Part shown: positions 42,762 to 52,596 of the stretch, in pieces | Layout: each line of letters opens with the position of its first letter | Position numbering within the stretch: position 1 is the stretch's first letter | Source: Cohnella xylanilytica | GTDB lineage: Bacteria; Bacillota; Bacilli; Paenibacillales; Paenibacillaceae | Reading direction: 5' to 3' | DNA: 64,000 nt | NCBI RefSeq assembly: GCF_014212175.1 | Contig: NZ_JACJVR010000057.1 | Coordinates: 1 to 64,000 of the forward strand | The notes under the pieces: generated by a model | What the model was told of the DNA's origin: nothing | Database searches by the model: none | What the model saw: the letters and a program-made list of their open reading frames with translations, nothing else | Made by a program: the position numbers and the translations under genes

Positions 42762-42774
42762 TGTAAGCGCTTCA
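42762..42774. promoter_or_regulatory. cre-like half-dyad in the amylase leader
   Basis: TGTAAGCGCTTCA resembles a CcpA site with one arm weak. It lies 25 bases before the ATG. Confidence 0.35.
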
Positions 42775-42798
42775 CCATCAGAGGAGGGAATTGGTAAA

Positions 42799-45700
42799 AT
42801 GGTCCGCAAACGTTGGCTTCCGCAATTGCTGATCGCCGCCCTATTCGCGACGTTCTTCGCGAACGCGCTCGTCGCGCAGCCGAAGCAGGCTCAGGCGGCG
42901 AGCATCGGCACGATCGACGAGAACGACACGATCTACCAGATCATGGTCGACCGGTTCTACGACGGCGATCCGACGAACAACGCGACCGGCTCCGCCATCC
43001 GCTACGCCGAGAACACCGAGGAAGACTTCCGCTACATGAAGGGAGGCGACTGGCAGGGGGTCATCGACAAGCTCCCGTACATCCATAACATGGGCTACAC
43101 AGCCATCTGGATCTCGCCCGTCGCCGAGCCGCAGATGACGAACCGGGACAACAACGGCACCGGCCGCAACACGGCTTATCACGGCTACAACGTCAAGGAC
43201 CCGAACGCCGCGAACCCGTACTTCGGCACGAAGGAGAAGCTGAAGGAGCTCGTCGACAGCGCGCACGCGCTCGGCATCAAGGTCGTCATCGACGTCGTGC
43301 CGAACCACGTCGGCGACTACATGCTCGGCACGCAAGCCTATTACGACATCCCGAGCTTGCAGCCGGCCGCTCCGTTCAACAACCCGTCCTGGTACCATCA
43401 CAACGGGGACATCGATTGGTCGCTCGTCGACGGCAACTATACGCAGTGGGCGCAGGACTACATCGAGAATCACGACCTCGCCGGACTCGACGACATCGAC
43501 TTCGACGTGCCCGCCGCCAAGAACGCGATCTTCAGCTCGATCAAGGGCTGGTTCGACTACACCGGAGCGGACGGCGCCCGGGTCGACGCCGCGAAGCTGA
43601 TCAAGCCTACCGATATCGGCGAGCTGGAAGACCTGCTCGGCGTGAACACGTTCGGGGAGAATTTCGACGGCAACGCCGAATTCGTCTCCCGTTGGGTCGG
43701 AGCGAACAAAGAATGGGGCATGCTCGATTTCCCGCTGTTTTTCTCGATTCTGAACAGCTTCGCCTACGGGCAGTCGTTCGACTCGAACATTAAGAGCACG
43801 CTGGCCCTTGATTCGTACTATAACGGCAACGCCAACCATATGGCGACGTTCATCGACAACCACGACCGGAACCGGTTCCTGACGGAAGCGGGGGGAAGCG
43901 TCGCCAAGCTGCAGAACGCCTTGACCTTCCTGTTCACCGTACGCGGAGTGCCGGTCGTCTTCCAAGGCACGGAGCAGAACAAAGGCAATGGCAACGGCTC
44001 CATTATCACGGGCGGCATCGCCGACACGTGGAACCGCTGGTCGATGGTGAAGCGGGACGCGAACGGCAACGTCATCCAGAATTACTTCGACGAGAATACG
44101 AGCACTTATCAATACGTGGCCAAGCTGAACCAGATCCGGAAAAATTACGAGGCTCTGCGCAAAGGAACGCAGCGCGAGATGTGGTCGTCCCAGAATCTGT
44201 ACGCGTTCTCCCGCCGAATCGACAGCGGAACGAACGTCGGACAGGAAGTCGTCTCCGTGTTCAGCAACGCTTCCAGCGGCACGCAGACGGCGACGATTCC
44301 GCTCCGGGCGGAGAGCACGCTGGCCGTCGGGACGGTTCTCGTCAACCAGCTCAATCCGGCGGACACGGTTACCGTCGCTTCCGGCGGCGTGACCGGCAAG
44401 CAGATCACGGTCAGCGTCGGAGCGAACTCGGCCAAGATCTATGCCAAGGCGTTGGCCGACACGACGGCGCCATCGGTGCCGACGAACGTAAGCGCGACGG
44501 TACAGAGCGCGTCGAGCATCAAGGTGACGTGGTCGGCATCCTCCGATAACGTGGCCGTCGCCGGCTACGAGGTATACCGCGACGGAGCCCTCGTCGGCTC
44601 GACGGCCGGAACGTCCTACACGGACAGCGGGCTGACGGCCGGAACGACCTATTCGTACACGGTGAAAGCTTATGATGCGGCCGGCAACAAGTCGGCGGCG
44701 AGCTCGCCGCCGGCGACGGCGACGACCGGAGCGCCGGACACGCAAGCGCCGAGCGTTCCGACGAACGTCGTCGCGACGTCGAACTCTTCCTCCTCCGCGA
44801 CAGTCTCCTGGACGGCTTCGACCGACAACGTGGCGGTGACCGGCTACGAGGTCTATCGCAACGGCACGAAGGTCGGCACGACGGCCTCGACCTCGTATAC
44901 CGATACGGGGCTCGCGGCGAGCACGACGTACAGCTACACGGTCAAAGCGTTCGACGCGGCGGGCAATCTGTCGGCGGCGAGCGCGGCCGCGGCCGTGACG
45001 ACGGCGGCCGGCAACAACGTGACGATCTACTACAAGCAAGGCTTCACGACGCCTTATATCCATTACCGTCCGGCGGGCGGCACTTGGACGACGTCGCCGG
45101 GCGTGCCGATGCCGGCATCGGAGATCGCCGGCTACAACAAGATCACGATCAATCTCGGCTCGGCGACGCAGCTCGAAGCTTGCTTCAATAACGGCAGCGG
45201 CACGTGGGACAGCAACAATTCGAACAACTACTTCTTCGGCGTCGGCACGTGGACGTATACGCCGACGGGCAACATCGCGGCAGGCGCGCCGGTCGTCGAT
45301 TCGGCCGCTCCGAGCGTGCCGCAGAACGTGACCGCGACGGCGGCTTCGGCGACTTCGGCGACGGTGTCGTGGAACGCGTCGACGGACAACGTGGCGGTAA
45401 CGGGATACGAGGTATACCGCGACGGCACGAAGGTCGGAACGACGGCCGCGACGACGTACACCGACACGGGCTTGACCGCGGGCACGACGTACGGCTATAC
45501 GGTGAAGGCGTACGACGCGGCGGGCAACGTCTCCGCGGCCAGCGCGGCGGCTTCCGTCACGACGCCGGCCGGCAACACGGCGACGATCTATTACAAGAAC
45601 GACTCGTTCGCCTCGAAGTACATTCACTACAAGCTGGACGGCTCTTCGACCTGGACGACGTCGCCGGGCGTGCAGATGAGCGCGTCGACGTATCCGGGCT

Positions 45701-46170
45701 ACAGCGTCGCGACGATCCAGCTCGGCTCGGCGACGGGACTGACGGCGGCGTTCAACAACGGCAGCGGCACGTGGGACAACAACGGAGGGAACAATTATCG
45801 CTTCGGCAGCGGGGCTTCCACTCTCGCGAACGGCAACCTGTACGCGGGCGAGCCGCAAGCGGACAGCGTGACGTTCCGGGTGACGGTGCCGTCGAACACG
45901 CCGGCGAACGGTCCTGTTTATATCTCGGGCAGCTTCAACAGCTGGAACGCGGCCGATCCGGCCTACCAGCTGACGAAGGGAAGCGACGGCGTATACAGCA
46001 TTACGCTGAACCTGCCGGCGGGAACGGCGGTGCAGTACAAATTCACGAGAGGGTCGTGGACGACGGTGGAAGCGGCGTCCAGCGGAGCCGACATCTCGAA
46101 CCGGACGCTGACGCCTTCCGGCGGACCGCAGACGGTCTCGGTTACGGTGGCGCGCTGGAAGGACCTCTAA
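42799..46170 (+). CDS. Secreted GH13 alpha-amylase with Fn3, CBM25 and CBM20 modules
   Basis: A 1123-residue exoenzyme with GAGGAGGG before the ATG. The signal peptide ends near residue 35 (FANALVAQPKQAQA). GH13 covers ~36-550: DVVPNH, nucleophile D263 in GARVDAAK, acid/base E287 in FGENF, D353/H355 in FIDNHDRN. Then Fn3 (554-645), Fn3 (647-738), CBM25/26 (739-833), Fn3 (834-924), CBM25/26 (925-1022) and CBM20 (1024-1123). It degrades raw starch. Its tail from 45010 is almost identical to the next gene's. Confidence 0.93.
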   Translation: MVRKRWLPQLLIAALFATFFANALVAQPKQAQAASIGTIDENDTIYQIMVDRFYDGDPTNNATGSAIRYAENTEEDFRYMKGGDWQGVIDKLPYIHNMGYTAIWISPVAEPQMTNRDNNGTGRNTAYHGYNVKDPNAANPYFGTKEKLKELVDSAHALGIKVVIDVVPNHVGDYMLGTQAYYDIPSLQPAAPFNNPSWYHHNGDIDWSLVDGNYTQWAQDYIENHDLAGLDDIDFDVPAAKNAIFSSIKGWFDYTGADGARVDAAKLIKPTDIGELEDLLGVNTFGENFDGNAEFVSRWVGANKEWGMLDFPLFFSILNSFAYGQSFDSNIKSTLALDSYYNGNANHMATFIDNHDRNRFLTEAGGSVAKLQNALTFLFTVRGVPVVFQGTEQNKGNGNGSIITGGIADTWNRWSMVKRDANGNVIQNYFDENTSTYQYVAKLNQIRKNYEALRKGTQREMWSSQNLYAFSRRIDSGTNVGQEVVSVFSNASSGTQTATIPLRAESTLAVGTVLVNQLNPADTVTVASGGVTGKQITVSVGANSAKIYAKALADTTAPSVPTNVSATVQSASSIKVTWSASSDNVAVAGYEVYRDGALVGSTAGTSYTDSGLTAGTTYSYTVKAYDAAGNKSAASSPPATATTGAPDTQAPSVPTNVVATSNSSSSATVSWTASTDNVAVTGYEVYRNGTKVGTTASTSYTDTGLAASTTYSYTVKAFDAAGNLSAASAAAAVTTAAGNNVTIYYKQGFTTPYIHYRPAGGTWTTSPGVPMPASEIAGYNKITINLGSATQLEACFNNGSGTWDSNNSNNYFFGVGTWTYTPTGNIAAGAPVVDSAAPSVPQNVTATAASATSATVSWNASTDNVAVTGYEVYRDGTKVGTTAATTYTDTGLTAGTTYGYTVKAYDAAGNVSAASAAASVTTPAGNTATIYYKNDSFASKYIHYKLDGSSTWTTSPGVQMSASTYPGYSVATIQLGSATGLTAAFNNGSGTWDNNGGNNYRFGSGASTLANGNLYAGEPQADSVTFRVTVPSNTPANGPVYISGSFNSWNAADPAYQLTKGSDGVYSITLNLPAGTAVQYKFTRGSWTTVEAASSGADISNRTLTPSGGPQTVSVTVARWKDL

Positions 46171-46216
46171 GCACCCAGGAACAGGCTGTTGACGAACTCG
46201 CGTTGACAGCCTGTTT
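45010..46216 (+). repeat. Copy 1 of a 1.2-kb module tail and terminator
   Basis: Aligns without gaps to 48979-50185: CBM25, Fn3, CBM25, CBM20, stop codon and the terminator hairpin. I count about 15 amino acid differences in 386. Confidence 0.85.
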
Positions 46217-46218
46217 TT
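46181..46218 (+). terminator. Terminator between the amylases (copy 1)
   Basis: ACAGGCTGT / ACAGCCTGT followed by TTTTTC. Confidence 0.8.
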
Positions 46219-46281
46219 CATCAGGAACGGAACCGAATGCCTTATCGCGATTGAACAATCGGAAGGAGGCTCGCTCCCGAT

Positions 46282-49200
46282 ATGAAGTTAAGAGGGAAGT
46301 TCAGGTTCGCGGCGGCTCTTATGGGCGCCGTTCTGCTCGCGCAGTCGGCGGCCGCGTCGGTATCGGCCGAGATTGCAGCTACGCATGTTTATCACAATCA
46401 CATGCCGAATTTCTGGGCGTATTACGACACGGGCAGTTACGCGTCGGCGCCCGTGGGAAGCCCGATCCGCTATACGTACGACGCCGACGTCATCGAGCTG
46501 AAGAAGAATCCGCCCGCAGGTTATACGTATTCCTTGCCGAACGGCTCTCCCATGCCGCACGACGATCTCGTCTCCTATTATTCGCACCATGCCAAGACGG
46601 GCGCCTACTTGACCTGGCCTTGGAGCGTGGCGGATACGCTGCATAGCAGCCATCCGTCGGCCCAGATGCAGGTGACGATGTCCGGCGCGGTCGTCAACAA
46701 CGTCAACAACTTGAATCAGCGTGGAAATGTAAGCGGATACAACAATCCCAATTGGGGAACCCCTTGGAAGAACGCCTACAATACGCTTAAGACGCCGAAC
46801 GGCACCCGTACCCTGGACATGATCCATTTCAGCGGACATCACTCCATGGGCCCTCTCGTAGGGAACGACTACCTGCTCAAGGATCTGATCTACCAGGGAG
46901 CGACGCTGGCTCAGCCTTACTTCCTCGGGTCCGATTACAAGTCGTCCAACGGGTTCTTCCCGACGGAGCTCGGCTTCTCGGAGAGAATCATTCCCGTCCT
47001 CGAGAAGCTGGGCATCCAGTGGTCGGTCATCGGGAACAACCACTTCTCCCGGACGCTGAAGGACTATCCGCTGCTGGACAGTCCCGGCGCCGATACGATG
47101 GTCTCCCCGCCGAATAGGGCGGATCTTCAGAACGCCAGCAGCGTCGGGTCCTGGACGAACGCGAAGATGTTCAACGAGCAGCAAGTCGTCTACAACAAAT
47201 ATCCGTTCGCGTCCACGCCGCATTGGGTTCAATACGTCGACCCGAATACGGGAGCCGCCTCGAAGATCGTCGGCATCCCGGTCGCCCAAGCGGAGTCCTG
47301 GGAGGAAGGGTATCTCGGCTCGGTGAAGGCCGACGCGCTGAAGCCGTTCGAAGGACTTGCGGCGCAAAAGCAGTTTTTCGTCATCGCGCACGACGGCGAC
47401 AACTCGTCCGGCCGTGCCGGCTCCGAGGAGACGTGGCGCAATGCGGGCAACGTCACGTACGCCGATGCGGGCGTGAAGGGGATGGGGATCGACGAATACC
47501 TGAAGTCGAACCTTCCGCCCGCTTCGGACGTCGTGCACGTGCAGGACGGCTCGTGGATCGATACGCGCGACTCCTCCTCCGATCCGAGCTGGTACCATTG
47601 GCGCTTGCCGTTCGGCATCTGGAAGAGCCAATTCTCCGCTTTCAACTCGGCCATGGGAACGAATTACGCGCCGAAGAAGAACTTGTCCGGCGTCGAGGAC
47701 GGGATGACCGTCTCGTTCGAATACGGCTACCACTATCTGGAGCGCAACTTCGCCTTGCTGCAAGCGGCGCTCAATTACGCGAAGACGGCGGAGCAAATCT
47801 GGCTCGACGGCCATCCGAATTACTGGTCGCCGACGACGGCGCTCGATCGCGAGGTCACTTACGAGGGCAATCAGTTGAATCCGTGGATGCTGAGCTTCCC
47901 GGTGAAGGGCGATCCGGCGACCGATTACGCGGGAGGGGCGAATCCGGCCGAGCTGGCTTGGTACTTCCTGCTTCCGGCCATGGATTCCGGCTTCGGCTAC
48001 TACGACGAGAACGTCGACGACAGCGTGAAGCCGGCCCTGTCGATGAATCAATCGCTTTTCTTCTCGAAGCCTTACGTCAACGGGAAGCTGGCGTCGGACC
48101 GGACGGGGCCTTCCGTCTGGTGGCCGCAGCGGTATCCGTACAACCCGGGCAGCGCGAACGTGAGCAAAGCCGAAGGCTGGACGCTCCATCACTTCAACAA
48201 CCAATTCGCGATCTACACATACGCGTTCGACGCGAGCGGCATTCAAGACATAAAGGTGAAGGTGCGTCCCCATACGAACAAGTCGGCCGACGCTTCGGAC
48301 AACACGTTCAAAGTGTACGACCCCGCGGCGCTTCAGGCGGCCGGGGTTCCGGGCATCGACGCGAGCAAAGTCGGGGCGTGGCGGACTTACCCGATGCAGA
48401 TGCGCGATCTGAAGCCCGACATCAACGGCGTGTCCTGGCAAGCGAGCAGCAAGGCGGTTCTGGAGAAGGTGCCTGCGACCGATATCGGCAACCTGTATTA
48501 TTCCTATATCTCCGACTATCGGGACCAGCTGCTCGATTACTACATCGAAGCGACGGATTCTCAAGGCAACGTGACGCGGAGCGACATCCAGCAAGTGTAT
48601 GTCGGAGCGGGCAAGTACGATCTCGTGAACGGCAAATACGTGGAGAAGGCGAACGGGGCGATCGAGGGCACGCATCCGTTCGTGACGGACCGTCCGATCG
48701 TCCCGGATACGGAAGCGCCGTCCGTCCCGACGGGACTGACCGCTGCCGCGGCCAGCGCTTCCTCGGTTCAACTTAGCTGGACGGCGTCGACCGATAACGT
48801 GGGAGTGACCGGGTACGACATTTACCGGGACGGCGTCAAGGTCGGAACGTCGACCGGCACCGGCTATACCGACTCGGGATTGGCCGGGAGCACGACATAC
48901 AGCTACACGGTCAAGGCCCGCGACACGGCGGGCAATCTGTCGGCGGCGAGCGCGGCGGCTTCGGCGACGACGCCTCAAGGCAATAACGTCACGATCTATT
49001 ACAAGCAAGGCTTCCCGACGCCGTACATCCATTACCGCCCGGTGGGCGGCACGTGGACGACGTCGCCGGGCGTGCCGATGCCGGCTTCGGAGCTCGCCGG
49101 CTACAACAAGATCACGATCAACCTCGGATCGGCGACGCAGCTCGAAGCCTGCTTCAACAACGGAAGCGGCACTTGGGACAGCAACAATACGAAAAACTAT

Positions 49201-50139
49201 CTGTTCGGCGTCGGCACGTGGACGTATACGCCGACGGGCACCATTACGGCGGGCGCGCCGGTCGTCGATTCGACCGCGCCGAGCGTGCCGCAGAACGTAA
49301 CCGCGACGGCGGCTTCGGCGACTTCGGCGACGGTGTCGTGGAGCGCGTCGACGGACAACGTGGCGGTGACCGGCTATGAAGTGTACCGCAACGGCACGAA
49401 GGTCGGCACGACGGCTGCGACGACGTATACCGACACGGGCTTGGCCGCGGGCACGACGTACGGCTATACGGTGAAGGCGTACGACGCGGCGGGCAACGTC
49501 TCCGCGGCCAGCGCGGCGGCATCCGTCACGACGCCGGCGGGCAACACGGCGACGATCTATTACAAGAACGACTCGTTCGCTTCGAAGTACATTCACTACA
49601 AGCTGGACGGCTCTTCGACCTGGACGACGTCGCCGGGCGTGCAGATGAGCGCGTCGACGTATCCGGGCTACAGTGTGGCGACGATCCAGCTCGGCTCGGC
49701 GACGGGACTGACGGCGGCGTTCAACAACGGCAGCGGCACGTGGGACAACAACGGAGGGAACAACTACCACTTCGGAAGCGGGGCGTCCACTCTGGCGAAC
49801 GGCAACCTGTACGCGGGCGAGCCGCAAGCGGACAGCGTGACGTTCCGGGTGACGGTGCCGTCGAACACGCCGGCGAACGGTCCCGTGTACATCTCGGGCA
49901 GCTTCAATAGCTGGAATGCGGCCGATCCGGCTTATCAGCTGACGAAGGGCAGCGACGGCGTATACAGCATTACGTTGAACCTGCCGGCGGGGACGGCCGT
50001 GCAGTACAAATTCACGAGAGGTTCGTGGACTTCGGTGGAGGCGGCGCCCAGCGGAGCCGACATCTCGAACCGGACGCTGACGCCTTCCGGCGGACCGCAG
50101 ACGGTCTCGGTTACGGTAGCGCGCTGGAAGGACCTCTAA
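46282..50139 (+). CDS. Secreted GH119-type amylase with Fn3, CBM25 and CBM20 modules
   Basis: A 1285-residue exoenzyme. AAGGAGG is 12 bases before the ATG, and the signal peptide ends near residue 30. The catalytic region (~31-480) has the GH57/GH119 motifs: HNHMPNF, GHHSMGPLVGN, FFPTELGFSE (nucleophile E229), and HDGDN (D371/D373). It lacks GH13 motifs. The tail is Fn3 (810-898), CBM25 (899-994), Fn3 (995-1086), CBM25 (1087-1183), CBM20 (1185-1285). This matches the plan of Bacillus circulans IgtZ, the GH119 type protein. Being next to GH13 suggests joint starch breakdown. Confidence 0.85.
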   Translation: MKLRGKFRFAAALMGAVLLAQSAAASVSAEIAATHVYHNHMPNFWAYYDTGSYASAPVGSPIRYTYDADVIELKKNPPAGYTYSLPNGSPMPHDDLVSYYSHHAKTGAYLTWPWSVADTLHSSHPSAQMQVTMSGAVVNNVNNLNQRGNVSGYNNPNWGTPWKNAYNTLKTPNGTRTLDMIHFSGHHSMGPLVGNDYLLKDLIYQGATLAQPYFLGSDYKSSNGFFPTELGFSERIIPVLEKLGIQWSVIGNNHFSRTLKDYPLLDSPGADTMVSPPNRADLQNASSVGSWTNAKMFNEQQVVYNKYPFASTPHWVQYVDPNTGAASKIVGIPVAQAESWEEGYLGSVKADALKPFEGLAAQKQFFVIAHDGDNSSGRAGSEETWRNAGNVTYADAGVKGMGIDEYLKSNLPPASDVVHVQDGSWIDTRDSSSDPSWYHWRLPFGIWKSQFSAFNSAMGTNYAPKKNLSGVEDGMTVSFEYGYHYLERNFALLQAALNYAKTAEQIWLDGHPNYWSPTTALDREVTYEGNQLNPWMLSFPVKGDPATDYAGGANPAELAWYFLLPAMDSGFGYYDENVDDSVKPALSMNQSLFFSKPYVNGKLASDRTGPSVWWPQRYPYNPGSANVSKAEGWTLHHFNNQFAIYTYAFDASGIQDIKVKVRPHTNKSADASDNTFKVYDPAALQAAGVPGIDASKVGAWRTYPMQMRDLKPDINGVSWQASSKAVLEKVPATDIGNLYYSYISDYRDQLLDYYIEATDSQGNVTRSDIQQVYVGAGKYDLVNGKYVEKANGAIEGTHPFVTDRPIVPDTEAPSVPTGLTAAAASASSVQLSWTASTDNVGVTGYDIYRDGVKVGTSTGTGYTDSGLAGSTTYSYTVKARDTAGNLSAASAAASATTPQGNNVTIYYKQGFPTPYIHYRPVGGTWTTSPGVPMPASELAGYNKITINLGSATQLEACFNNGSGTWDSNNTKNYLFGVGTWTYTPTGTITAGAPVVDSTAPSVPQNVTATAASATSATVSWSASTDNVAVTGYEVYRNGTKVGTTAATTYTDTGLAAGTTYGYTVKAYDAAGNVSAASAAASVTTPAGNTATIYYKNDSFASKYIHYKLDGSSTWTTSPGVQMSASTYPGYSVATIQLGSATGLTAAFNNGSGTWDNNGGNNYHFGSGASTLANGNLYAGEPQADSVTFRVTVPSNTPANGPVYISGSFNSWNAADPAYQLTKGSDGVYSITLNLPAGTAVQYKFTRGSWTSVEAAPSGADISNRTLTPSGGPQTVSVTVARWKDL

Positions 50140-50185
50140 GCGCCCAGGAACAGGCTGTTGACGAACTTGCGTTGACAGCCTGTTT
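48979..50185 (+). repeat. Copy 2 of the 1.2-kb module tail and terminator
   Basis: Gap-free partner of 45010-46216, ending in the same GCCCAGGAACAGGCTGT trailer. Only the tail, not the catalytic domains, is shared. Confidence 0.85.
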
Positions 50186-50189
50186 TTTT
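50150..50189 (+). terminator. Terminator of the GH119 gene (copy 2)
   Basis: ACAGGCTGT / ACAGCCTGT with a longer T-tract (TTTTTTT). Confidence 0.85.
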
Positions 50190-50354
50190 AAGAAAATTTG
50201 CGGGTTTCGAAAGTCAATTAATTAAATAAACAAAAAGGATAAAAACTCAACTATTAATTATCCATATTCTTTAAAATACCTTATAAATCATATGTAAATA
50301 ACGACCGTTTTTCTCTAAAATGAGGTCATTGAAAGATTAAGGGAGGAACGATCC

Positions 50355-51179
50355 ATGGAAAAAGCGATCCTGAACGAAACGGCAAACAGCAAAGTCGAAT
50401 TCTTCACGACCGGCGACGGCGTCAATATCGCCTACCGGCTCGACGGACCGGCCCACGCTCCCGTATTGATGCTTGCGAACTCCATTGCCACTAACCTGCA
50501 CATGTGGGATGGACAAATCGCGGAACTGTCCTCTCATTTCCGAGTTCTCCGTTACGACTTCCGGGGGCACGGCGAATCCGACGTTCCGTCGGGAGCGTAT
50601 TCGATCGACCGAATGGGAAGGGACGTGATCGAACTGCTCGACGCGCTCCGATTCGACCGGGTGCATTTCCTCGGACTCTCATTCGGCGGGGCCGTCGCGC
50701 AATGGCTCGCGATCCATGCGCCGGAGAGAATCGATCGGCTGATCCTGTCCAACAGCTCGTCGTATTTGGGGCCGGCCAGCCAGTGGGATGAGCTGATCCG
50801 ATCCGCTCTCCGGGCCGAGAGCCTTAACGGATTCGCCGACATGTTCATCGGGAACTGGTTCCCTGCGCATCTGCTTGAATCGGAGAGCGAGCTTGTGTCC
50901 GCGTTTCGCGATATGGTTCTTCGCACGCATCCGGAAGGGCTGGCCGGAACCTTCGCCGCCATCCGCGATTTGGATCTGCGACGAACGGCCGCGCTGATCG
51001 ACAGACCGACTCTCGTGATCGCCGGACGGTACGATACGGTGACGCACCCCAGCCACAGCGAACTTCTCGCCGCGACGGTTCCCGGCTCCAAGTTGGTCGT
51101 GCTCCCGACGGTACACTTGCCGAACATCGAGCGTCCTTCGGAATACGCGAGTCTGGTTATCGATTTCTTGCAAGCCTAA
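50355..51179 (+). CDS. Alpha/beta hydrolase (PcaD/enol-lactonase-like)
   Basis: A 274-residue protein with GGGAGG before the ATG. The strand-turn DFRGHGESDVP and the nucleophile S109 in GLSFGGAVA are clear; the acid is in the RYDTVT region and His in TVHLPNIE. It resembles 3-oxoadipate enol-lactonase in length and motifs, but no pca genes are near. The upstream 150 bases are markedly AT-rich and contain no gene. Confidence 0.85.
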   Translation: MEKAILNETANSKVEFFTTGDGVNIAYRLDGPAHAPVLMLANSIATNLHMWDGQIAELSSHFRVLRYDFRGHGESDVPSGAYSIDRMGRDVIELLDALRFDRVHFLGLSFGGAVAQWLAIHAPERIDRLILSNSSSYLGPASQWDELIRSALRAESLNGFADMFIGNWFPAHLLESESELVSAFRDMVLRTHPEGLAGTFAAIRDLDLRRTAALIDRPTLVIAGRYDTVTHPSHSELLAATVPGSKLVVLPTVHLPNIERPSEYASLVIDFLQA

Positions 51180-51221
51180 GGTGCCCTGCGCCAGAAGACG
51201 GACAGAAGCCAGTAGACGGAT

Positions 51222-51251
51222 AGCCGGGCGGGAGATTACTCCCGTCCGGCT
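51222..51251. terminator. Hairpin at the convergent ends of hydrolase and LacI 3
   Basis: AGCCGGGCGGGAG / CTCCCGTCCGGCT, overlapping the LacI 3 stop; no T-tract on either side. Confidence 0.4.
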
Positions 51252-52264
51252 TCGATCCGTTCCGTGGACCGCCGCACGATCAATTCGGGTTGAAGCAGCA
51301 GGGAAGAGGAGGGGAGGGCGGGATCGTCGATCCGTTCCAAGAGCATCCGTCCGGCCGTCGCGCCGAGCTCGAACGTATGGATGAACAGGCTGGTGAGCGG
51401 AGGATTCGTATAAGGCGAGAACGGGAAGTCGTCGAAGGTGGCGATTCCGAATCGGCCGGGAATGGGGATGCCCAACTGTTCGGCCGCCTTCAGCGCTCCG
51501 AAGGCGACGTAATTGTTCATGCAGACGACCGCATCCGGAGGGCGATCGCTCTGCAGCAGCTCGAGCGTCGAACGATAACCGTGGTTCTCGTCCGCGACGC
51601 CGTTCACGGTTCTCTCCCCGCGCAGGGGCAGAGAGGCCTTCCGATGGGCCTCGGCGTACCCCCGATGCCGCTTCTCGTAGATTTTCTCGCCGGACTCTCC
51701 TCCGACGAACGCGATGTCCGCGTAGCCCTGGGCGAGCAGGTGCCCGGTCAGCATCGCCCCGCCCGCCTCGTTGTCGTAATCGACCCATGGGACGTTACGG
51801 GATTCGTATTCCCCCATGGAGACGAACGGGAAGCCGAGCTCGGTTAACGAGTCGACCATCCCGTCGTTCAGAATGACGTTGTTCGTAATGAGTCCGTCGA
51901 TTCGGCCGCTGCGGACGAGCCGGTTCATAATATCGCGCTCCGGATCGTTCGGCTGCACGTTGGCGATCGTCAGCTCGTACGTCTGCGGCCCGATCACGCT
52001 CTCGATTCCTACCATAATATTGTAGAAAAAAGGGTTCATATATTCGCTCTCATGCGTCATGTCGATGAGCAAGCCGATGTTGCGGCTGCTCCGCTTGGCC
52101 AACCGGGTAGCGATGCTGCTCGGCGTATAATTCATTTGTCTCATGATTTCCCGAACCCGTTCTTTGGTCTCCCGGGAAATCTTGGGGGAGTCGTTGAGCA
52201 CCTTGGATACGGTGGATTTGGCGACGTTGGCGGCCTTGGCGATATCCTGGATCGTTACCTTCAT
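51236..52264 (-). CDS. LacI-family regulator 3 (probable starch regulator)
   Basis: A 342-residue protein. ATG 52264 follows GAGGGA and starts the helix-turn-helix MKVTIQDIAKAANVAKSTVS; the hinge is SSIATRLAKRSSRNIGLLID. The effector domain shows GYADIAFVGGESG and IATFDDFPFSPYTNPPLTS. A perfect palindrome lies 30 bases before the gene and its near copy lies at the amylase promoter 9.6 kb away. It probably represses the amylase genes and itself. Confidence 0.92.
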   Translation of the reverse strand: MKVTIQDIAKAANVAKSTVSKVLNDSPKISRETKERVREIMRQMNYTPSSIATRLAKRSSRNIGLLIDMTHESEYMNPFFYNIMVGIESVIGPQTYELTIANVQPNDPERDIMNRLVRSGRIDGLITNNVILNDGMVDSLTELGFPFVSMGEYESRNVPWVDYDNEAGGAMLTGHLLAQGYADIAFVGGESGEKIYEKRHRGYAEAHRKASLPLRGERTVNGVADENHGYRSTLELLQSDRPPDAVVCMNNYVAFGALKAAEQLGIPIPGRFGIATFDDFPFSPYTNPPLTSLFIHTFELGATAGRMLLERIDDPALPSSSLLLQPELIVRRSTERIEAGRE

Positions 52265-52293
52265 GAGCATCCCTCGCGGCATGGAGTCGATTG

Positions 52294-52309
52294 GAGAAAC
52301 CGGTTTCTC
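52294..52309. promoter_or_regulatory. Operator at the LacI 3 promoter
   Basis: GAGAAACCGGTTTCTC, a perfect 16-bp palindrome with a central CG. It lies 30 bases before the LacI 3 ATG. Confidence 0.8.
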
Positions 52310-52430
52310 TCGCGCAAAAAAAGAGAAATCGCTCCTTCCAATATATCACATCCGTTAGGCAACGACTATGAGGATTCGCGGGCGCAAAATCGGACATTAG
52401 GTCCTCGTAGAATAAGTTTTAAAATAACGC

Positions 52431-52460
52431 TTGACTCTTCATCCCGATCCGTGGTAAATT
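52431..52460 (+). promoter_or_regulatory. SigA-type promoter of tRNA-Leu (copy 2)
   Basis: TTGACT (52431-52436), an 18-base gap, then TAAATT (52455-52460). Confidence 0.55.
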
Positions 52461-52503
52461 ATATTTCGCTGACGTTGAAGAAACGAAGGCGATAAGCGAA
52501 TAT

Positions 52504-52591
<88 letters not shown>

Positions 52592-52596
52592 ACCAT

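Noticed and set aside
42841-49827. Very long minus-strand open frames opposite both amylase genes
   Set aside because: Arg/Val repeats mirror the Fn3/CBM codons; no ribosome site or domain.
44458-50139. Repeated Fn3/CBM blocks as a CRISPR-like or minisatellite array
   Set aside because: The repeats are protein modules in frame, with long divergent stretches.
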